Of a DNA stretch of 10,246 nucleotides, positions 5,723 through 10,246 are shown piece after piece. The DNA is from an uncultured Collinsella sp. (GTDB lineage Bacteria > Actinomycetota > Coriobacteriia > Coriobacteriales > Coriobacteriaceae): positions 1 to 10,246 of the forward strand of contig CABUUJ010000068.1 in the NCBI GenBank assembly GCA_902494715.1, written 5' to 3'. The first letter of the stretch is position 1; every line of letters starts with the position of its first letter. A program made the position numbers and the translations under genes. The notes below the pieces were generated by a model that was not told the DNA's origin, ran no database searches, and saw only the letters and a program-made list of their open reading frames with translations.

Positions 5723-5785
5723 TTGCGGTGAAATAATTCCTGTTTTGCCTGTTAAAAGGCATATCTTGGAACTATTCCACCGCAA
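5723..5785. repeat. Long palindrome B, upstream of yaaA; terminator-like on the minus strand
   Basis: The arms are TTGCGGTGAAATAATTCC (5723-5740) and GGAACTATTCCACCGCAA (5768-5785), 18 bases with two differences that become G-U pairs in minus-strand RNA and A-C mismatches in plus-strand RNA. The interior holds a second stem, TGCCT (5746-5750) with AGGCA (5757-5761). On the minus strand the stem is followed by CTTCTTTTTT, a good terminator tail. It lies 40 bases after the aminopeptidase stop and just before the yaaA ribosome site. It probably ends aminopeptidase transcription, or attenuates readthrough into yaaA. Confidence 0.8.
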
Positions 5786-5824
5786 GTTATGAAGGGCTGG
5801 TTGGGCTCGTTTTACGAGGGCTGG

Positions 5825-7222
5825 TTAGGCGCGATCGAGGAAGGCCTTGTAGCCGCGGTAGGCCTCGTAGATGTCGGCCTTGTTGGCGACCTCCCACAGG
5901 GCGTGCATGGACAGGACGGCAACGCCGGAGTCGATGACGTTCATGCCGTACTTGGCCATGATGTAGGCGATGGTGCCGCCGCCGCCCGCGTTGACGCGGC
6001 CGAGCTCGCAGGTCTGGAAGTCCACGCCGGCCTCGTCCATGATGTCGCGGACGAGGGCCACGTACTCGGCGTCGGCGTCGTTGGAGCCACCCTTGCCGCG
6101 GCTGCCCGTGTACTTGTTGAAGCACAGGCCGCGACCCATGAAGGCTGCGTTCTTGGTCTCGAACTTGCCGGCATAGCCTGGGTCGAAGCCGGCGGACACG
6201 TCAGAGGAGAGCATGCGGCTGCGGGCGAGCGCGCGGCGAAGGGCCAGCGGGCTGTCCTCGCCGGCGAGCGTCATGATCTCGGCGACGGTGTTCTCGAAGA
6301 AGCGGCTCGTCATACCGGTGGCACCCACGGAGCCGATCTCCTCCTTGTCGACGATGAGCGTGATGCTCGTGCGCTCGACATTGGCCACATTGATCTGGGC
6401 GAGCATGGAGGGGTAGGCGCAGACGCGGTCGTCGTGGCCATAGCCCAGAATCATGGAACGGTCGAGGCCCATGTCGCGGGCGGGGCCGGCGGGCACGACC
6501 TCGATCTCAGCGGAGAGGAAGTCCTCCTCCTCGATGTCGTACTGCTCCTTGAGGATATCCAGGAACATCTGCTTGACGGGCTCCTTGGGAGCGTCCTTGT
6601 CGTCCTCATCGAACTTGACGGGGCGGCCGCCCACGATCACGTCGAGGATCTCGGCATCGACGGCGTCCTTGGCAGGCTTGGACATCTGCTCACTCGAGAG
6701 GTGGATCAGCAGGTCGGAGATGGTAAAGACCGGGTCGTCTGCCTTGTCGCCGATGTTGATGTCGACGGTGGTGCCGTCCTTTTTGCAGATGACGCCCACA
6801 AGTGCGAGCGGGGAGGCTACCCAGTGGTAGCTCTTGACGCCGCCGTAGTAGTGCGTGTCGAGGTAGGCCATGTCGCCGGCCTCGAAGGCGGGGTTTTGCT
6901 TGAGGTCCAGGCGCGGCGAGTCCACGTGGGCGCCCAGGATGTTAAAGCCCTGCTCGAGCGGGGCGGTTCCCAGGTTGACGAGCATAAGGTCCTTGCCGTG
7001 GTTGGCGGCGTACACCTTGTCGCCTGCCTTGAGCTCGCGGCCCTCGGCGATCACGGTCTCCAGATTGACGTAGCCTGCCTCCTCGGCCATCTTGATACCG
7101 GTCTTGACGCACAGGCGCTCGGTCTTGTTCTCGCTCAAAAACTGCTTATAGCCGCGGCAAAGCTCCTCGAGCTCCTCGATTTGCTGTGGCGTGTACTTTT
7201 TCCATGCGCAGGGACGCTCCAT
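5825..7222 (-). CDS. M18 family zinc aminopeptidase
   Basis: 465 residues, normal for family M18 (430-480). It should release N-terminal residues from peptides in the cytoplasm, using two metal ions. Visible ligands and catalytic segments: GAHVDSPRLDLK (97-108) with His99 and Asp101; HYYGGVKSYHW (124-134); GYGHDDRVCAYPSM (260-273) with Asp264/Asp265; VDKEEIGSVGATG (291-303) with Glu294/Glu295 as catalytic base and metal ligand; SSDVSAGFDPGY (339-350) with Asp341; NAGGGGTIAY (411-420); and LSMHALWE (437-444) with His440. All expected M18 motifs are intact. The ATG at 7222 is chosen because AAAGGAG lies 8 bases upstream; the reading frame continues to 7810 but is there antisense to polA. Substrate preference (acidic versus neutral residues) cannot be read. 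It is divergent from polA and followed by palindrome B. Confidence 0.94.
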   Translation of the reverse strand: MERPCAWKKYTPQQIEELEELCRGYKQFLSENKTERLCVKTGIKMAEEAGYVNLETVIAEGRELKAGDKVYAANHGKDLMLVNLGTAPLEQGFNILGAHVDSPRLDLKQNPAFEAGDMAYLDTHYYGGVKSYHWVASPLALVGVICKKDGTTVDINIGDKADDPVFTISDLLIHLSSEQMSKPAKDAVDAEILDVIVGGRPVKFDEDDKDAPKEPVKQMFLDILKEQYDIEEEDFLSAEIEVVPAGPARDMGLDRSMILGYGHDDRVCAYPSMLAQINVANVERTSITLIVDKEEIGSVGATGMTSRFFENTVAEIMTLAGEDSPLALRRALARSRMLSSDVSAGFDPGYAGKFETKNAAFMGRGLCFNKYTGSRGKGGSNDADAEYVALVRDIMDEAGVDFQTCELGRVNAGGGGTIAYIMAKYGMNVIDSGVAVLSMHALWEVANKADIYEAYRGYKAFLDRA

Positions 7223-7388
7223 GACGCAGGCTCCTTTCGGATCGATCGTGCTGGTTGATGTACCGTGAGCCATCGTATCACGCGCGGGCGCGCGGTGGCG
7301 GGGAGGCTTGATGTGCGGTGGCCGCGGGGCGGGGAGCGTGTAAACTGGAGTGAGCAAACCGTGCCCAGCCCAAAGCGAGGTATTCAAT
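7223..7388. other. Divergent intergenic region between the aminopeptidase and polA
   Basis: 166 bases that must hold both promoters. On the minus strand a TACGAT (7272-7277) could be the aminopeptidase -10; on the plus strand TAAACT (7341-7346) could be the polA -10. Neither has a recognisable -35. The middle is an extremely G+C-rich stretch (about 7280-7340) with a small CGCGC/GCGCG palindrome near 7281-7294. No operator or riboswitch was recognised. Confidence 0.4.
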
Positions 7389-10139
7389 ATGTCTGACAAG
7401 CGCCGCACCTTTGCCGTTATCGACGGCAACTCGCTCATGCACCGTGCCTTCCACGCCGTGCCGCCGACCATGAACGCGCCGGACGGTCGCCCCACCAACG
7501 CAATCTTTGGCTTTCTGAACATGTTTCTCAAGATGATCGATGCCTTTAACCCCGACGGCGTGGTTGTGGCGTTTGATAAGGGCAAGCCGCGCGTGCGCAT
7601 GGAGATGCTACCGCAGTATAAGGCGCAGCGCCCGCCCATGGACCCCGATCTGCACGCGCAGTTTCCGATGATCAAGGAGCTGCTCACCGCGCTCAACGTG
7701 CCGATTCTGCAGTCCGAGGGCTGGGAAGGCGACGATATCCTGGGAACCATGGCGCGCCTGGGCGAGGAGGCCGGCTGCGACATGCTGCTGGTGACCGGCG
7801 ACCGCGACATGTATCAACTCGTGACCGAGCACGTCAACGTGGTCTCGACTCGTAAGGGCCTATCCGACGTGGCGATCATGACGCCCGAGAGCGTGGACGA
7901 CCTGTATCACGGCATCACGCCGGCGCTCGTGCCCGATTTCTACGGTCTGAAGGGCGATACGTCGGACAACATTCCCGGCGTACCGGGCATCGGCCCCAAA
8001 AAGGCGAGTGCGCTCATCGCACAGTACGGCAGCTTGGACGAGGTCATCGCGCATGCTGACGAGGTCAAGGGCAAGATGGGCGAGAACCTTCGTGCGCACA
8101 TCGACGACGCGCTGCTGAGCCGCAAGGTTGCGACCATTCGCACCGATGCGCCTGTCGAGCTCGACTTTGACGAAACGTCCTTCCCGGCGTTTTCTGCCGA
8201 CGAAGTGTCCGCGGCGCTGGGCACGCTCGGCATTACGGCCATGCAGAACCGCTTCTTGGCATTGATCGGTGGCGAGGGTGGGGCTGCGGCCGCTGCAAGC
8301 ACGTTTGAGATTCCCCCCGTTATGCGTGCTGCCGCTGGCGATGCCGAGGCGCTCGCTGCTGCTGCCGACGAGATTGCTCGTGCGATCGAGGCAGGCGAGT
8401 GGATTGCCGCCGTGGTGGACGATGACAAGGAGGAGGGCGCGCTTTTTGGCCTGACGCGCACGCTGTGGCTGGCGACGTCCAAGGGGCTGCTTGCGCTTGA
8501 GGAGGGCGACGGCGGTACCACTGCCGTGGTTGATGGCTTCAATTTCGCCCACGGCGTGATTGTCGGTGTGCTTGCGCGCCTGTTTATGGAGGGCCGCGTG
8601 GCGAGCCCGGATATGAAAGCGCTGCTGCATGAGCTTTCGCCCATCGACTCTTCCGAGCTTGAGCTCATGGATCCGCTGGCAGTCGATTCCACGCGCATCT
8701 TCGATACCGTGGTCGCCGCCTACCTGTTGGATTCCGACCGCTCCGAGTTTGACGAGGCGTATCTGGCCGATACCTATCTGCAGATGGCGTTGCCTGCGGT
8801 GCGCGGTGCGGAGGGTGCTGGCGAGGATGCTCCTGCGCCCGCCGCTCGCACGGCGGCCTTGACGCTGGCACTGGTCGCACCACTGCGCGACCGCATGGCA
8901 CGCGAGAACGCCGCCAACGTGTTCGATGGCATCGAGATGCCGCTCGTTCCGGTACTTGCCAAGATGGAGCGCGCGGGCATGCTCGTGGACCCCGACCGCC
9001 TGCACAGTCTGTCCGAGGGCTTGGCGACCCAGATTACCGAGGTCGAGCGCAGCATTCGCGACCTGGCGGGTGATGAGACGTTTAACATCGGTAGCCCTAT
9101 GCAGCTCTCGCACGTGCTGTTTGACGTTATGGGGCTTCCGACCAAGGGCCTCAAAAAGACCAAGCGCGGCTACTATTCGACCAACGCCAAGGTGCTGAGC
9201 GATCTTGCCCGTGACCACGAAATCGTGCGCCTGATCTTGGATTGGCGTGAGAAGTCCAAAATCAAGTCCACCTATCTGGACACGCTGGGCCCGCTGCGCC
9301 GCGGTGACGGTCGCGTGCACACCACGTACAACCAGACCATCACGGCAACGGGTCGTCTGTCCTCGAGCGACCCGAACCTGCAGAACATCCCGACGCGCTC
9401 TGAGCTGGGCCGTACCGTCAAGACGGCGTTTTCGGCAGGCGAGGGAAGCGTCTTTTTGGCGGTGGACTACTCGCAGATCGAGCTGCGTCTGCTGGCACAT
9501 CTCTCAGGTGACGAGCACCTGGTACGCGCCTTTAACGAGGGCGAGGACTTCCATGCCGAGACGGCGGCACGCGTGTTTGGCGTGCCGGTGTCCGAGGTAA
9601 CGCCCGACTTGCGCAGTCGCGCCAAGGCCGTGAACTTTGGCATTGTGTATGGTCAGCAGGCCTACGGCCTGTCGCAGTCGCTGCATATCTCGATGGCCGA
9701 GGCGCGCGACATGATCGACCGCTACTACGAGGCCTACCCGGGCGTGCGCACGTTCCTCGACAACGTGGTGGCGCGTGCCAAGCAGACAGGTTACGCCGAG
9801 ACCATGTACGGCCGCCGTCGCCACATTCCGGAGCTCAAGGCCAAAAATCCGCAACTCCGCGGCTTTGGCGAGCGCACGGCCATGAACCACCCCATGCAGG
9901 GCACCGCCGCCGACATCATCAAGATCGCGATGGCCCGCGTGAGCCGCCGTCTGGAAGAAGAGGACTTTGCCGCCCACATGATCCTGCAGGTGCACGACGA
10001 ACTGGACTTTGAGTGCCCGGTCGAAGAAGTCGAACGCCTGACCGCCATGGTCCAAGACGTCATGGAACACGTCGTAGACCTACGCGTACCGTTGATCGCC
10101 GAAGCCAGCACCGGCATAACCTGGGCCGACGCCAAATAG
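7389..10139 (+). CDS. polA: DNA polymerase I
   Basis: 916 residues. The ATG at 7389 is preferred over an in-frame GTG at 7350 because GAGG (7377-7380) lies 8 bases upstream and MSDKRRTFAVIDGNSLMHRA is a typical PolA start. The 5' nuclease domain (about 1-295) has Asp12, GWEGDD (111-116), TGDRD (136-140), GLKGDTSDNIPG (186-197) and an HhH motif (198-210): an intact flap nuclease. The 3'-5' exonuclease-like domain (about 305-510) lacks the DxE, NxxxD and YxxxD catalytic signatures, so proofreading is probably absent. The polymerase domain (about 515-916) has motif A DYSQIELR (693-700, Asp693), the O-helix R742/K746/F750 with NFGIVYG, and motif C VHDE (868-871, Asp870). It removes RNA primers and fills gaps in replication and excision repair. 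The last 60 codons have a different Glu codon preference. It is divergent from the aminopeptidase. Confidence 0.98.
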   Translation: MSDKRRTFAVIDGNSLMHRAFHAVPPTMNAPDGRPTNAIFGFLNMFLKMIDAFNPDGVVVAFDKGKPRVRMEMLPQYKAQRPPMDPDLHAQFPMIKELLTALNVPILQSEGWEGDDILGTMARLGEEAGCDMLLVTGDRDMYQLVTEHVNVVSTRKGLSDVAIMTPESVDDLYHGITPALVPDFYGLKGDTSDNIPGVPGIGPKKASALIAQYGSLDEVIAHADEVKGKMGENLRAHIDDALLSRKVATIRTDAPVELDFDETSFPAFSADEVSAALGTLGITAMQNRFLALIGGEGGAAAAASTFEIPPVMRAAAGDAEALAAAADEIARAIEAGEWIAAVVDDDKEEGALFGLTRTLWLATSKGLLALEEGDGGTTAVVDGFNFAHGVIVGVLARLFMEGRVASPDMKALLHELSPIDSSELELMDPLAVDSTRIFDTVVAAYLLDSDRSEFDEAYLADTYLQMALPAVRGAEGAGEDAPAPAARTAALTLALVAPLRDRMARENAANVFDGIEMPLVPVLAKMERAGMLVDPDRLHSLSEGLATQITEVERSIRDLAGDETFNIGSPMQLSHVLFDVMGLPTKGLKKTKRGYYSTNAKVLSDLARDHEIVRLILDWREKSKIKSTYLDTLGPLRRGDGRVHTTYNQTITATGRLSSSDPNLQNIPTRSELGRTVKTAFSAGEGSVFLAVDYSQIELRLLAHLSGDEHLVRAFNEGEDFHAETAARVFGVPVSEVTPDLRSRAKAVNFGIVYGQQAYGLSQSLHISMAEARDMIDRYYEAYPGVRTFLDNVVARAKQTGYAETMYGRRRHIPELKAKNPQLRGFGERTAMNHPMQGTAADIIKIAMARVSRRLEEEDFAAHMILQVHDELDFECPVEEVERLTAMVQDVMEHVVDLRVPLIAEASTGITWADAK

Positions 10140-10172
10140 GGAAGCGCCCACAGTTCCAAAGTAGACAAAACA

Positions 10173-10205
10173 GAAGGGAGCCCCTCTCAACAAGGAGCTC
10201 CCTTC
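10173..10205. terminator. Hairpin downstream of polA, possible bidirectional terminator
   Basis: GAAGGGAGC (10173-10181) pairs with GCTCCCTTC (10197-10205), with three more pairs after one mismatch. On the plus strand it begins 33 bases past the polA stop but is followed by ATCCAAATAT, not a T-run. On the minus strand it is followed by TGTTTTGTCT, so it may chiefly end a convergent gene outside the window. The remaining bases to 10246 are A+T-rich and show nothing else I recognise. Confidence 0.55.
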
Positions 10206-10246
10206 ATCCAAATATATTCAGCTAAGTATCTAGACACTCAAGACGC

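Noticed and set aside
4783..5785. Palindromes A and B as ends of a mobile element carrying yaaA
   Set aside because: There is no transposase between them, no matching target duplications next to the arms (TAAAAG/GATATA and AGAAG/GTTAT flanks differ), and each copy is a complete palindrome rather than one terminal repeat.
5794..5826. Nine-base direct repeat GGGCTGGTT at the 3' end of the aminopeptidase gene
   Set aside because: It has two copies only, partly within coding sequence, with no structure beyond a small CTCG/CGAG hairpin between them. It is compatible with chance.
5789..7258. 489-codon plus-strand frame opposite the aminopeptidase
   Set aside because: The translation is a repetitive Val/Leu/Gly/Asp/His mixture with no motif, while the other strand encodes a complete M18 enzyme with all metal ligands.
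7223..7810. N-terminal extension of the aminopeptidase frame
   Set aside because: It overlaps polA and its promoter region on the opposite strand. AAAGGAG before the ATG at 7222 and the M18 family length fix the shorter start.
7860..9500. 546-codon minus-strand frame opposite polA
   Set aside because: It is antisense to conserved PolA domains, the product has no recognisable domain, and it carries no ribosome site of note.

Overview
The window is G+C-rich, densely coded bacterial DNA with short intergenic gaps (the longest is about 180 bp). Codon choice, Shine-Dalgarno style and the gene set look like a gut actinobacterium of class Coriobacteriia, most probably Collinsella or a close relative. 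That assignment is inference from remembered protein and intergenic patterns, not from a search. I see no transposase, integrase, phage gene, tRNA, rRNA or CRISPR array. It reads as ordinary chromosomal backbone with an unusual set of intergenic hairpins.

Layout. (1) 1-807, plus: 3' part of a TIGR02452/microbial PARG-like protein whose active-site loops look altered; a terminator follows. (2) 885-1544, plus: SGNH/GDSL hydrolase of the MsAcT/arylesterase type. (3) 1545-1715: a convergent gap packed with three hairpins. (4) 1716-4058, minus: thiamine pyrimidine genes thiC then thiD, led by a clear TPP riboswitch (4067-4158) with a -10 element just upstream. (5) 4230-4751, plus: an unrecognised single-pass membrane protein diverging from thiC. 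(6) 4888-5697, minus: yaaA, bracketed by two related long palindromes (4783-4844 and 5723-5785). (7) 5825-7222, minus: M18-type zinc aminopeptidase. (8) 7389-10139, plus, divergent from it: polA, DNA polymerase I, with an intact 5' nuclease and polymerase but no recognisable proofreading residues; a hairpin lies downstream.

How the genes relate. ThiC makes HMP-P and ThiD phosphorylates it to HMP-PP, so the two form the pyrimidine arm of thiamine synthesis. TPP feedback probably acts through the thiC leader, where the ribosome-binding site lies inside the conserved 3' end of the aptamer. The other genes are independent housekeeping or stress functions: peroxide/iron protection (YaaA), peptide turnover (M18), DNA repair and Okazaki processing (PolA), and perhaps ADP-ribose biology (PARG-like).

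The least explained part is the hairpin family. Four stems share a CCACCGCAA/TTGCGGTGG core, and two long palindromes with unrelated arms share a TTTTGCC-GTTA-like loop. Two further oddities are a Glu codon switch from GAG to GAA in the last 60 codons of polA, and a thiD leader that looks like a shrunken THI box.
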